A DNA stretch of 64,000 nucleotides from Paenibacillus mendelii. GTDB taxonomy: Bacteria; Bacillota; Bacilli; Paenibacillales; Paenibacillaceae. The stretch covers positions 248,001-312,000 of the forward strand of contig NZ_JANHOF010000006.1 in NCBI RefSeq assembly GCF_024498075.1. The letters are read 5' to 3'. The position numbers and the translations under genes were made by a program. Of the stretch, positions 34,964-42,573 are shown one piece after another. The notes under the pieces were generated by a model that was not told the DNA's origin, made no database searches, and saw only the letters and a list, made by a program, of their open reading frames with translations. Each line of letters starts with the position of its first letter. The stretch's first letter is position 1.

Positions 34964-35620
34964 ATGAGAATGATACTGCTGCTCGGCTGGCTGGCTTTCG
35001 TTCTGTATGCGCTGGCGGCTGCGCCCGGGGAGCGTGGAGGAGCGGACATCGTCATGAAGGAGCTGTTTACGCTTCAGACGAGAGAGCCGACGCTGCTCAT
35101 GCTGTTCGCGCTGCTTGGCCTCTATCCGATGGCCTACGCGTGTTTGCTGCTCCGGAGGGATACGGCAGGCATTCCCGCATGGCCATTCGTCATCGGCTCG
35201 TTTGCATTCGGCGCATTTGCCCTTGTGCCTTACTTCTGGCTGCGCCTGCAATTTCCGCTGCCTCGCGGCAACCGGACGCCAGCTCGCATCAGGCGTGTAC
35301 TGGAAAGCCGCGTTACGTACACGGTGCTGCTTCTGCTGGCTGCGGTATTATTCGCTTACGGTCTGATCGCAGGGGATTGGCGCACATATGGCGAGGCATT
35401 CCGCGCATCGCAATTCGTCAGTGTGATGACTGTCAACTTCGCCGTACTGACGCTGCTGGCGGTATGGGCGATCAATGAGGATCGGAAGCGGGAAGAGCAG
35501 CCTGCCGCCATGGCGCTGCTCGGCTTCATTCCGTTCATCGGCCTGCTGATCTATCTATATGGCACGCATGCAGGTGTCAGGAGCGGGGCATACACGAAAC
35601 CGCTGCGCCAAAAGAGGTGA
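34964..35620 (+). CDS. Polytopic membrane protein, unknown function
   Basis: 218 residues with five or six hydrophobic segments ('ILLLGWLAFVLYALAA', 'LLMLFALLGLYPMAYAC', 'FVIGSFAFGAFALVPYFWL', 'YTVLLLLAAVLFAYGLIA', 'FVSVMTVNFAVLTLLAVWAI', 'LLGFIPFIGLLIYLYG'). Conserved-looking 'PYFWLR' follows the third helix. I recognise no family with confidence; it is typical of small Bacillales membrane proteins of unknown function. The ATG at 34964 is preceded by AAAAGGGGG; the frame is open from 34916. A clear terminator follows. Confidence 0.78.
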   Translation: MRMILLLGWLAFVLYALAAAPGERGGADIVMKELFTLQTREPTLLMLFALLGLYPMAYACLLLRRDTAGIPAWPFVIGSFAFGAFALVPYFWLRLQFPLPRGNRTPARIRRVLESRVTYTVLLLLAAVLFAYGLIAGDWRTYGEAFRASQFVSVMTVNFAVLTLLAVWAINEDRKREEQPAAMALLGFIPFIGLLIYLYGTHAGVRSGAYTKPLRQKR

Positions 35621-35637
35621 GATAGCGTAGACAATCT

Positions 35638-35677
35638 ACAGTCTTCTCGGACAAGAGAATCCGGGAAGGCTGTTTTT
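35638..35677 (+). terminator. Intrinsic terminator
   Basis: ACAGTCTTCTCGGA pairs with TCCGGGAAGGCTGT (two G-T pairs), followed by TTTTT. It ends the membrane-protein transcript. Confidence 0.88.
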
Positions 35678-35730
35678 CGATACCGAAAAAAGAATTTTTC
35701 CTCCATTTTCTTATAAAAAAATAAATTTTT

Positions 35731-35758
35731 ATAGAACATTTCCTTACAAATGTGCTAT
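35731..35758. promoter_or_regulatory. 28-bp inverted repeat before the putative glycosidase
   Basis: ATAGAACATTT and AAATGTGCTAT are inverted copies (10 of 11 positions) with a 6-base spacer, in an AT-rich stretch 110-140 bases upstream of the next gene. The size fits a dimeric repressor or activator site. No candidate regulator is adjacent. Confidence 0.4.
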
Positions 35759-35871
35759 TTTCATGTTAACGGGATATGTTGGAAAGAGCGATGGTTGTTT
35801 CCCGGACTTCGTGCAGCTGTGATTCATGGAAACATGTCCGTACCATCAAGCGTTATTAGGAGGCGAGTGAA

Positions 35872-37284
35872 ATAAACAGCCGCTTGCAGCAGAAGACAAG
35901 GGACGGGATGCTTGCAGGTCCGAGTATTCAGATTGACCCCTTGTTTCCGTATTATCAGAATCGGTCTGCAGACAGTATCGCGGAGGAGATCGAGCTGGCC
36001 GGTTACCGGAGCGTCCATTACTTCGTGGTCAACGAGAACATCGTCGACAAGCCGCTGCTCGACGCTTTTCACAAGAGAGGGATTGGCGTGTGGGCGATGG
36101 TCATTGGCAACGGAACCTTTTCGACCGCGGATTATCCCGAGGAGTGGCCCTCTTGGCAAATGGGGCTGTTGAAGGAGACGAACGACGGCTTTCAGCGCTT
36201 GTCCCCGTTCAGTCCCGGTTATACGAGGTGGAAGAAGGCTGCAATGGTTAAGCTGGTGAGCAGCTATCCCTTCGACGGCATCGAAATTGCCGAGCCTTAT
36301 TTTCCGGAGTGGGGCGGCATTCAACGAGGTGTCTATGGCGATGTAGGCCCGCTTGCGCAGAGCGCGTTTCTGAAACGGTATGGACTGGAGATGCCGGATT
36401 TCGTCGATCCTAAGTCACCCCGGTATTATTCGACAGATACGCAAACCTATATGAAGTGGGTGGAATTCCGGGTCGATGCGGTTAATGGCTTTATCGATGA
36501 AATGATTAATGCCCCGGATGGAGTCAGGGCGGCAAGGCCGGATATCCTTGTTGCGACGTGGTCGCTCGCGATTGACGCCGGCCCGGATTCGGCGGAAAGT
36601 CTTCGCGTAGAGCAGGGGATGGATGCTCCTTCTATGGTTGCTTTGGTCCGTCCCGATCTGCACATGCTGCAGACGCATTGGCCGGATTGGCTGAAGGGCG
36701 ACCTGCCCCCGGACTATACCAAGCGCTATCAGCCGTTCATGGATGCGATTCGCACCCAGTTTCCGGAGCTTCCGCTGGGGGTTCAGGCGGATATCGGATC
36801 CGGCGAATCCATGATTAAAGGCAGGAAGTGGCTGGATCAGTTCGAGGCTGCGGCTTTCGAGATCGGCTTCACGTCTTGGACGGCCTATGAATATCACATT
36901 GGCGGCGATATGTATGAATCGGCTCCCGTTCCCTTACGGGCACTGCGGAATGGGCCGGATGAGCTTATCCTATCCTTCAACAAACGCATCGATGTGCATA
37001 CCGCCGCGGACGGGGCTCATTACACCGTCCTGGTCGACGGACGGCAGGTATCCGCAGATTGGATGTCGGTTACGGTGGACGGCAACCGGATCACGCTGCG
37101 CGCAGACCGGCTTCCGGAGGAAGCTTTCGAGCTTACGATCAGCCAAGGGATTACCGATACACCCGATAGATGGTTGTTTAAAAAAAGGCCGGCCAATGCC
37201 GTTCCTCCCGATACCCGGATTCGTATCGCCGGGGTGAAGGCGGCGGAAGCGCCTGCCGGGCATTATGATAACGCTAAGGAGTGA
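35872..37284 (+). CDS. Putative TIM-barrel glycosidase-like protein, apparent ATA start
   Basis: About 470 residues. A barrel pattern is visible: 'IAEEIELAGYRSVHYFV', 'FHKRGIGVWAMVIGNGTF', 'YPFDGIEIAEPYFPEWGG' (acidic residues in the position of a glycosidase acid/base), 'DILVATWSLAIDAG', 'LPLGVQADIGSGESM', and a C-terminal beta domain. Databases often label such proteins vaguely; I do not assign a GH family. An AGGAGG site ends 8 bases before an in-frame ATA at 35872; the next in-frame candidate, TTG at 35884, is 20 bases away. It is coupled to a Gfo/Idh/MocA enzyme downstream, which suggests processing of a plant or wall sugar. No signal peptide. Confidence 0.75.
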   Translation: MNSRLQQKTRDGMLAGPSIQIDPLFPYYQNRSADSIAEEIELAGYRSVHYFVVNENIVDKPLLDAFHKRGIGVWAMVIGNGTFSTADYPEEWPSWQMGLLKETNDGFQRLSPFSPGYTRWKKAAMVKLVSSYPFDGIEIAEPYFPEWGGIQRGVYGDVGPLAQSAFLKRYGLEMPDFVDPKSPRYYSTDTQTYMKWVEFRVDAVNGFIDEMINAPDGVRAARPDILVATWSLAIDAGPDSAESLRVEQGMDAPSMVALVRPDLHMLQTHWPDWLKGDLPPDYTKRYQPFMDAIRTQFPELPLGVQADIGSGESMIKGRKWLDQFEAAAFEIGFTSWTAYEYHIGGDMYESAPVPLRALRNGPDELILSFNKRIDVHTAADGAHYTVLVDGRQVSADWMSVTVDGNRITLRADRLPEEAFELTISQGITDTPDRWLFKKRPANAVPPDTRIRIAGVKAAEAPAGHYDNAKE

Positions 37285-37289
37285 TTGGA

Positions 37290-38276
37290 ATGGCGAAGTT
37301 GAGAATCGGCTTTATTGGAAGCGGCGGCATTGCACACGGACATGTCAGCCAGCTGTTGGATCTTGAAGATGTCGAGATCGCGGCGATTGCGGATCCGAGC
37401 CAGCGGAACACCGATCTAATCGTATCATCGATCGGCCTGCACCAGACGCGTATCTACCATTCGCACAAAGATATGCTGAATGCGGGAGGTCTGGATGCCG
37501 TTGTCATCTGCTCGCCTCATACGCTTCATTACGAGCATGCTTCTGATGCATTGGACAGCGGCTGTCACGTGCTGATCGAGAAGCCGATGACCTGCTCCTC
37601 CAAGGAAGCAGAGCAGTTGATTGGCAAAGCAGAGGATCAGGGGAAGCTGCTGCAGGTCTCGTATCAGCGGCATTTTCAACCGGAGTTCATCTATATCCGC
37701 GAAGCGATCGCAAGCGGCTTGATCGGCAAGCTGACATCGGTTAATGCGACCTTGTACCAGGATTGGCAGAAAGGCCAGACCGGGACATGGCGCCAAATTG
37801 CGTCATTGTCCGGAGGCGGCATGCTTATGGATTCCGGCAGTCATATTATCGATATGCTGCTGTGGACGACAGGCCTTACGCCTGTTGAGGTGAAGGCGTC
37901 GATCAATACGAATGGAGCTCCTGTCGAGATCGATTCCTTCACAAGCATCCGCTTCGAGGAAGGCGCGCTCGCCGCTCTCAACATTATCGGGCATGTCCCG
38001 GGCTTCAACGAAACGTACGGTTACTGCGGAGATAAGGGCGTCATCTACTATAATAACGGCCATATTACGGTTCAGACCTACAGCGGCGAAGCGATTGCAG
38101 TAGAGCTTCCTCCGCGTGTAACGAATCAAGATAAGAGCTTCGTCGATGCCATTCGCGGCAAGCATGAGGTGCTCGTCTCCGGCGAGTACGCGCTGAAGGT
38201 GATCCGGCTGACGGAAGCGATTTATTCATCTGGCGGCTATGAGCCGCTCGAGAGCCGGAATACCGTCGAAGCGTAA
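37290..38276 (+). CDS. Gfo/Idh/MocA-family oxidoreductase
   Basis: 328 residues. Rossmann motif 'GFIGSGGIAHGHVSQLL' at the N-terminus, 'AVVICSPHTLHYEHA' and the family signature 'GCHVLIEKPMTCSSKEAEQL', with the catalytic-type Lys in 'EKPM' and His in 'MDSGSHIIDMLLW'. It oxidises or reduces a sugar or cyclitol at one hydroxyl with NAD(P). The ATG at 37290 has AAGGAG 8 bases upstream and overlaps the end of the glycosidase-like gene in another frame, so the two are coupled. Substrate unknown. Confidence 0.9.
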   Translation: MAKLRIGFIGSGGIAHGHVSQLLDLEDVEIAAIADPSQRNTDLIVSSIGLHQTRIYHSHKDMLNAGGLDAVVICSPHTLHYEHASDALDSGCHVLIEKPMTCSSKEAEQLIGKAEDQGKLLQVSYQRHFQPEFIYIREAIASGLIGKLTSVNATLYQDWQKGQTGTWRQIASLSGGGMLMDSGSHIIDMLLWTTGLTPVEVKASINTNGAPVEIDSFTSIRFEEGALAALNIIGHVPGFNETYGYCGDKGVIYYNNGHITVQTYSGEAIAVELPPRVTNQDKSFVDAIRGKHEVLVSGEYALKVIRLTEAIYSSGGYEPLESRNTVEA

Positions 38277-38391
38277 GCATCCGGGCGGGCTTCGATTAGG
38301 CTCTGCTTGTACGATTGGATCGCCCATTCATGGCAAGCCTGCGCAGCTTTGCACAAGGCGGACTGCCCGTGAACGGATAAGAAAGCGATGT

Positions 38392-38440
38392 GAGGGCTGT
38401 CTCATAAGCAGAGTAGGCTGCTTGTGGGGGAGCCCTCTTC
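38392..38440 (+). terminator. Terminator after the oxidoreductase gene
   Basis: GAGGGCT pairs with AGCCCTC and CTCATAAGCA with TGCTTGTGGG, forming a bulged stem. A T-rich tract follows about 10 bases later. Confidence 0.62.
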
Positions 38441-38514
38441 GTCGTTTTAATAATATGTTCATAATGGTCTGATACACTTGTACCGAGCATGAGGATGATC
38501 GGAGGGGAAGAAGC

Positions 38515-39141
38515 ATGAGGGCGCGGGAAGAATTCGAGGACGTCGTGAAGCCGCATTTCAACCGGCTGTGGACGTATTGCCTGTATTTGACACCATCGCA
38601 ATGGGAAGCGGAGGACTTATTCCAGGATTCCCTTCTGCGCGCATTCCAGCATTATCGCAAAATCGGAGCTTTCCACCATCCACGTTCGCTGCTATACAAA
38701 ATCGCCCGCAATCTGTCCATCGACGCTTATCGGAAAAACCGCGGAGTTCTGGTACCCCTCGAGGAAGGGATGCAGAACGCTTATCATGACCCTAACTATG
38801 CCGCCGCTCGCGGGCTCATGGAATGGCTGACCGACCATCTGTCTGAACGTGAGGTGGACATGCTTCTGCTCGCGGAGTGGTACGGGTATTCCTATCAAGA
38901 AATTGCGCAGCATCAGGGCTGTACGATCCCGGCGGTCAAGATGGTGCTGCACCGGTCCAAGCAGAGGCTGCGCAATCGGGCGGATATACCGTATGAATCG
39001 GGGACCACGCGTACGCAGAGAGAAGATTCCGCCATGGTGAATCGACAGGCTGCGACTGTGGAACGGTGGACTCGGGTCTGTATAAGCATGGGTGAACGGC
39101 AGGCTGCAGCAGCTTCACGATCAGGAACGAGGCCCATGTGA
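38515..39141 (+). CDS. ECF-type RNA polymerase sigma factor
   Basis: 208 residues. Region 2 is clear ('EDLFQDSLLRAFQHY', 'HPRSLLYKIARNLSIDAYRK') and region 4 has 'LSEREVDMLLLAEWYGYSYQEIA' with the recognition helix 'CTIPAVKMVLHRSKQRLR'. About 45 residues beyond region 4 form a basic, Ser/Ala/Thr-rich tail that is unusual and may be a poorly conserved extension. GGAGGGGAAG precedes the ATG. No anti-sigma gene follows; instead an APH-type kinase gene does. The target promoter is unknown. Confidence 0.86.
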   Translation: MRAREEFEDVVKPHFNRLWTYCLYLTPSQWEAEDLFQDSLLRAFQHYRKIGAFHHPRSLLYKIARNLSIDAYRKNRGVLVPLEEGMQNAYHDPNYAAARGLMEWLTDHLSEREVDMLLLAEWYGYSYQEIAQHQGCTIPAVKMVLHRSKQRLRNRADIPYESGTTRTQREDSAMVNRQAATVERWTRVCISMGERQAAAASRSGTRPM

Positions 39142-39193
39142 AGCAGCAGGGGAACCTATCTTCTCAGGGGTCAATGAAAGGGGGGGCATAGGA

Positions 39194-40033
39194 TTGGATC
39201 ATGCGATAGAAAAAGGTCTGCTGATTGGCAGGGGAATGACAGCTGAGGTGTATGAATGGGGCCGGAATCGAGTCATCAAGCTGTTCTACCCGTCGATTCC
39301 TCTGGATTGGGTCCAATACGAAGTGGAGATCAGTACGATCGTATCTTCAGCCGGCATCCCTGCTCCGGCGCCATTCGGGATTGTGGAGACTGAAGGGCGG
39401 CATGGCATCGTATATGAACGCATCATCGGCCGCACGATGCTGAAGCAGATTTCGTCCAAGCCATGGAGGATTGCGGCATACGGCAGAATGCTGGCGCGGC
39501 TGCACGGGAGGATGCACCGCTCGGACGGTATAGGGAAGGGGCTCCCTGAGCAGAGCAAGCGGCTCGCCGAGGCGATTCGACAATCCGAGGACCTATTGGG
39601 CGGGAGAGCGGAAGCGATATGCGCGTATATGAAAAAGCTGCCGGGCGGCAGCTCGATCTGTCATGGCGATTTTCATCCGGATAACATCTTGCTTCATGGT
39701 CCGGAGGAATCACCCGCTATCATTGACTGGACGGATACTTATGTGGGGAATCCGCTTGCAGATGCAGCGAGAACCAGCATTCTGCTCAGCAGTCCGTTCA
39801 TTCCGCCGGGAATTCCCGTGCTTTTCATTCCAGCAATGAAGATCATGAAGCGGGTGCTAAGCCGTACCTACTTGCAAACCTATATGAGGCTTACCGGCGT
39901 AGAGCCGAAGGACTTGGATGCTTGGCTGCTGCCGGTAGCTGCGGCCCGTCTTCGTGAACATCTACCCGGTGAACGTCAGTGGCTGCTCCAATTCATCGAG
40001 GCAAGATGGGCGCTGGTGCAGAAGCAGCAGTAA
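39194..40033 (+). CDS. APH-type phosphotransferase (PF01636-like kinase)
   Basis: 279 residues with a kinase-like fold: 'LIGRGMTAEVYEWGRNRVIKL' (ATP loop and Lys), the catalytic loop 'ICHGDFHPDNILLHG' near 190 and the metal motif 'AIIDWTDTYVGNP' near 210. These enzymes phosphorylate small molecules such as aminoglycosides, choline or homoserine; the substrate is not clear, and antibiotic resistance is not implied. The TTG at 39194 has GGGGGGG 8 bases upstream; a GTG at 39092 would overlap the sigma gene and add 34 poorly conserved residues. It may be co-transcribed with the sigma factor. Confidence 0.83.
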   Translation: MDHAIEKGLLIGRGMTAEVYEWGRNRVIKLFYPSIPLDWVQYEVEISTIVSSAGIPAPAPFGIVETEGRHGIVYERIIGRTMLKQISSKPWRIAAYGRMLARLHGRMHRSDGIGKGLPEQSKRLAEAIRQSEDLLGGRAEAICAYMKKLPGGSSICHGDFHPDNILLHGPEESPAIIDWTDTYVGNPLADAARTSILLSSPFIPPGIPVLFIPAMKIMKRVLSRTYLQTYMRLTGVEPKDLDAWLLPVAAARLREHLPGERQWLLQFIEARWALVQKQQ

Positions 40034-40084
40034 TTTGCGGGAGATCACACGATCGAGAGTTCAGAAGCGAGGGCAAGGTAAAGA

Positions 40085-40417
40085 CTAGGTCCACTTGGCG
40101 GACCAGAGCTTCATTTCTTTTAAAATTTGATGCAAATCCTCGCCCTTGGGTGTTAGCGTATACTCCACTGTTACAGGAACCGTCGCGAAAACATGACGTT
40201 CCAGAACCCCTTGCTCCTCCAAATGCCGAAGCGTGCTGGTCAGCGCCCTCGGGCTGACGGCCGGAATGAGCCGCTGAAGCTCGCCGAATCTTCTCTTCCC
40301 GCAGAACAGCTCCCGGAGCACAAGAAATGCCCATTTGCCGCCGATGACATGAAGGGTTCGCTCGATGTTGCAATCGATAACCGTTGGTTCTTTCGGTACG
40401 TAGTTACTAGCGGACAT
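40085..40417 (-). CDS. HxlR-family winged-helix regulator
   Basis: 110 residues typical of HxlR/MarR-like small regulators: 'CNIERTLHVIGGKWAFLVLREL', 'GKRRFGELQRLIPAVSPRALT', 'LRHLEEQGVLERHVFATVPVTVEY' and 'LTPKGEDLHQIL'. Conserved Cys near 16 ('DCNIERTL') is the site used as a redox or aldehyde sensor in YodB/HypR relatives. The start at 40417 follows AGGAGG; the longer frame to 40537 lacks a site. It is divergent from the aldo/keto reductase gene, so it may control it, perhaps in response to electrophiles. That link is inferred. Confidence 0.9.
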   Translation of the reverse strand: MSASNYVPKEPTVIDCNIERTLHVIGGKWAFLVLRELFCGKRRFGELQRLIPAVSPRALTSTLRHLEEQGVLERHVFATVPVTVEYTLTPKGEDLHQILKEMKLWSAKWT

Positions 40418-40573
40418 GAGACAAGCCTCCTCTTTTGTATATAAGTATATCAGAATATAGCACATATACTTGTTATAATATAGAGATAATAATTTCACTA
40501 CTTTAAAAATAATACTGCACTGATTACAATAGTTCATGTACCTGGGAGTCAGGAAGTCGTCGTCGGCCTGTAA

Positions 40574-40703
40574 GCGTATGCTTACGAAGCAAGTTTTGCT
40601 CGACTTCGCTTCAATGAAGCGAATAGCTCACAAAACTAGGCGTATGCTTACGAAGTAAGTTTTGCTCGACTTCGCTACAATGAAGCGAATAGCTCACAAA
40701 ACT
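40574..40703 (+). repeat. Two tandem copies of a 66-bp hairpin-forming repeat
   Basis: Copies at 40574-40637 and 40640-40703 differ at two positions. Each holds GCGTATGCTTACGAAG, then AGTTTTG, the palindrome TTCGCTTCA-A-TGAAGCGAA and CAAAACT, so each unit folds as nested stems. The second copy ends directly before the AGGAGG of the aldo/keto reductase gene. It looks like a dispersed Paenibacillus intergenic element (REP-like) that has duplicated. Only two copies are in the window. Confidence 0.8.
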
Positions 40704-40721
40704 TTTAGGAGGACCCAAAAC

Positions 40722-41660
40722 ATGAACTATCGTAAACTTGGTGGCAGCGGATTAAAGGTAAGTGAGATTAGCCTGGGCAGTTGGTTGACATATGGCGGAT
40801 ACGTGGAACGCGAGAATGCAGTTAAGGCGATACATACCGCCTACGGTCTGGGCATTAACTTCTTCGATACGGCGAATGTATATGAGCAAGGGGCTGCCGA
40901 GAAGCTGCTGGGCGAGACGATCAAGGCGTTCCCGCGCGAGTCTTACGTGCTGGCGACGAAAGTGTTCGGACAGATGGGCGATGGACCCAATGACCGCGGC
41001 TTGTCGAGAAAGCATATCATGGAGCAGTGCCATGCAAGCTTGCAGCGGCTAGGCTTGGACTACGTGGATATTTATTATTGCCACCGCCACGATAAGGAGA
41101 CGCCTGTCTATGAGACGCTGCGGGCTATCGATGATCTCGTGCGGCAGGGCAAGGTGCTGTATGTTGGCGTAAGCGAATGGACAGCGGCTCAAATGTCGGA
41201 AGCGCTGGGAATTGCAGACCGTTACCTGCTGGACCGCATCGTCGTGAATCAGCCGGTCTACAACATGCTCGACCGTTACATCGAGAAGGAAGTCATTCCG
41301 TTCGGCGAGCGCAACGGCATCGGTCAAGTGGTCTTCTCGCCGCTCGCGCAAGGCTTGCTGACAGGAAAGTACAAATCGGCTACAGATTTGCCGGCAGACA
41401 GCCGCGCGGCGAAGCTGGATTGGGTTGGCAAAGGCATCACGGAGGAGAAGCTGGCTAAAGTGAATGCGTTGTCCGAGCTTGCCGCCGAACTGGATATTAC
41501 GGTAGGCCAGCTGGCGCTCGCATGGATTCTGCGACAGCCGAATGTAGCAAGCGCTCTTGTAGGTGCAAGCCGTCCGGAACAGGTGGAAGAGAACGCCAAG
41601 GCATCCGGGATCGTGCTTACGGATGAAGTGAAAAGCCAGATCGAGCTTATTTTAGAATAG
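40722..41660 (+). CDS. Aldo/keto reductase
   Basis: 312 residues, voltage-gated-channel-beta/YakC branch of the family: 'YRKLGGSGLKVSEISLGSW', 'GINFFDTANVYEQGAAEKLLG' (catalytic Asp and Tyr), 'YVLATKVF' (catalytic Lys), 'YVDIYYCHRHD' (His) and 'PNVASALVGASRPEQVEENA' for NADPH binding. It reduces aldehydes or ketones with NADPH. The ATG at 40722 has TTTAGGAGG upstream, itself directly after the repeat element. It is divergent from an HxlR regulator, which may respond to toxic carbonyls. Two hairpins follow. Confidence 0.92.
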   Translation: MNYRKLGGSGLKVSEISLGSWLTYGGYVERENAVKAIHTAYGLGINFFDTANVYEQGAAEKLLGETIKAFPRESYVLATKVFGQMGDGPNDRGLSRKHIMEQCHASLQRLGLDYVDIYYCHRHDKETPVYETLRAIDDLVRQGKVLYVGVSEWTAAQMSEALGIADRYLLDRIVVNQPVYNMLDRYIEKEVIPFGERNGIGQVVFSPLAQGLLTGKYKSATDLPADSRAAKLDWVGKGITEEKLAKVNALSELAAELDITVGQLALAWILRQPNVASALVGASRPEQVEENAKASGIVLTDEVKSQIELILE

Positions 41661-41675
41661 ATATAGATCCTCCTA

Positions 41676-41752
41676 AAGGCCGGGAAGCCGGCCTTATCAC
41701 GGAGCATAACGCATTCAGGCAGCCATTGGTGCTGGCTTGGATGCGTTTTTGC
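41676..41752 (+). terminator. Double hairpin terminator after the aldo/keto reductase
   Basis: A first stem, AAGGCCGG with CCGGCCTT (41676-41695), is followed by a larger imperfect stem from ACGCATT (41709) to GGATGCGT, which ends in TTTTTGC. The second is the likely terminator. Confidence 0.7.
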
Positions 41753-41886
41753 ATGATTCACGGGCGATTGCATTCAGCGGGTCTTCAGTTTTCTTTCAGC
41801 CGGCATTCAGGTTCAAAGGCGATAATGGAGTATGCTGTTGACCATTCTATATAATGGGCAGCGTACAAGCTGGAGGTGGCACGGGC

Positions 41887-42573
41887 ATGAAGCCGGGGAA
41901 TGGAATCAAAATTTTACTCGTTGACGACGAGCCGAATATATTGCAATTCATTGAGCTGGGACTGCTCAATGAAGGGTATGAGGTGATAACTGCGCCGGAC
42001 GGGGCAAGCGCTCTGGATATGGTCAAGGAGCATCGGCCGCATGTGGCCGTGCTCGATGTCATGATGCCGGGAATGGACGGATTCTCGCTCTGCCGGCTGC
42101 TCAAGCAGAGCGAGAGCCACATCGGCATTATTATGCTGACGGCTAAGGAAGAGGTAGGCGACAGGGTGAAGGGTCTCTCGCTCGGAGCTGACGACTATAT
42201 GATCAAACCGTTCAGCTTTGCAGAGCTGCTGGCACGCATTCAGGCGAGGCTGCGCAATCACCATCCGCATTTGTTCGGAGAAGTGGTTGCGGAGCCATTC
42301 CGCATCGATGACCGGCGTAAGGAAATACGGTTCGGAGAGCGGACGCTCGAGCTGTCACCCACGGAATACGAGCTGCTGAAATATCTCGTTATCAATCATG
42401 GGCTTGTACTGAGTAAGCCAACGATCCTGGATCAAGTATGGGGATATGATTTTGGCGGGGAAGATAACATTGTCGAGGTCTATGTTCGTTCGCTCCGGGA
42501 GAAGCTGGAGGATCGGGAGCATCGGCTCATCCGGACGATTCGCGGTGCAGGCTACCGGGTTGATCTGCCATGA
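41887..42573 (+). CDS. OmpR/PhoB-type response regulator
   Basis: 228 residues. Receiver domain 1-120: acidic pocket 'LLVDDEP', phospho-acceptor Asp in 'VAVLDVMMPGMDG' (about 53), Thr in 'IIMLTAKEE' and Lys in 'YMIKPFS'. Winged-helix effector at 135-225: 'LELSPTEYELLKYLVIN', 'VEVYVRSLREKLED', 'RTIRGAGYRVD'. The start at 41887 is chosen for GGAGGTGG upstream; the frame reaches 41854. It overlaps the kinase gene by four bases. Stimulus and regulon are unknown; the SulP transporter downstream is a candidate. Confidence 0.93.
   Translation: MKPGNGIKILLVDDEPNILQFIELGLLNEGYEVITAPDGASALDMVKEHRPHVAVLDVMMPGMDGFSLCRLLKQSESHIGIIMLTAKEEVGDRVKGLSLGADDYMIKPFSFAELLARIQARLRNHHPHLFGEVVAEPFRIDDRRKEIRFGERTLELSPTEYELLKYLVINHGLVLSKPTILDQVWGYDFGGEDNIVEVYVRSLREKLEDREHRLIRTIRGAGYRVDLP

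Noticed and set aside
39194-40033. Aminoglycoside resistance gene
   Set aside because: The fold is APH-like, but nothing identifies an antibiotic substrate, and most chromosomal members of this family in Bacillales have other or unknown functions.
40574-40703. CRISPR array
   Set aside because: Only two units with a 2-base spacer between them, and the units are longer than CRISPR repeats. It is a tandem duplication.
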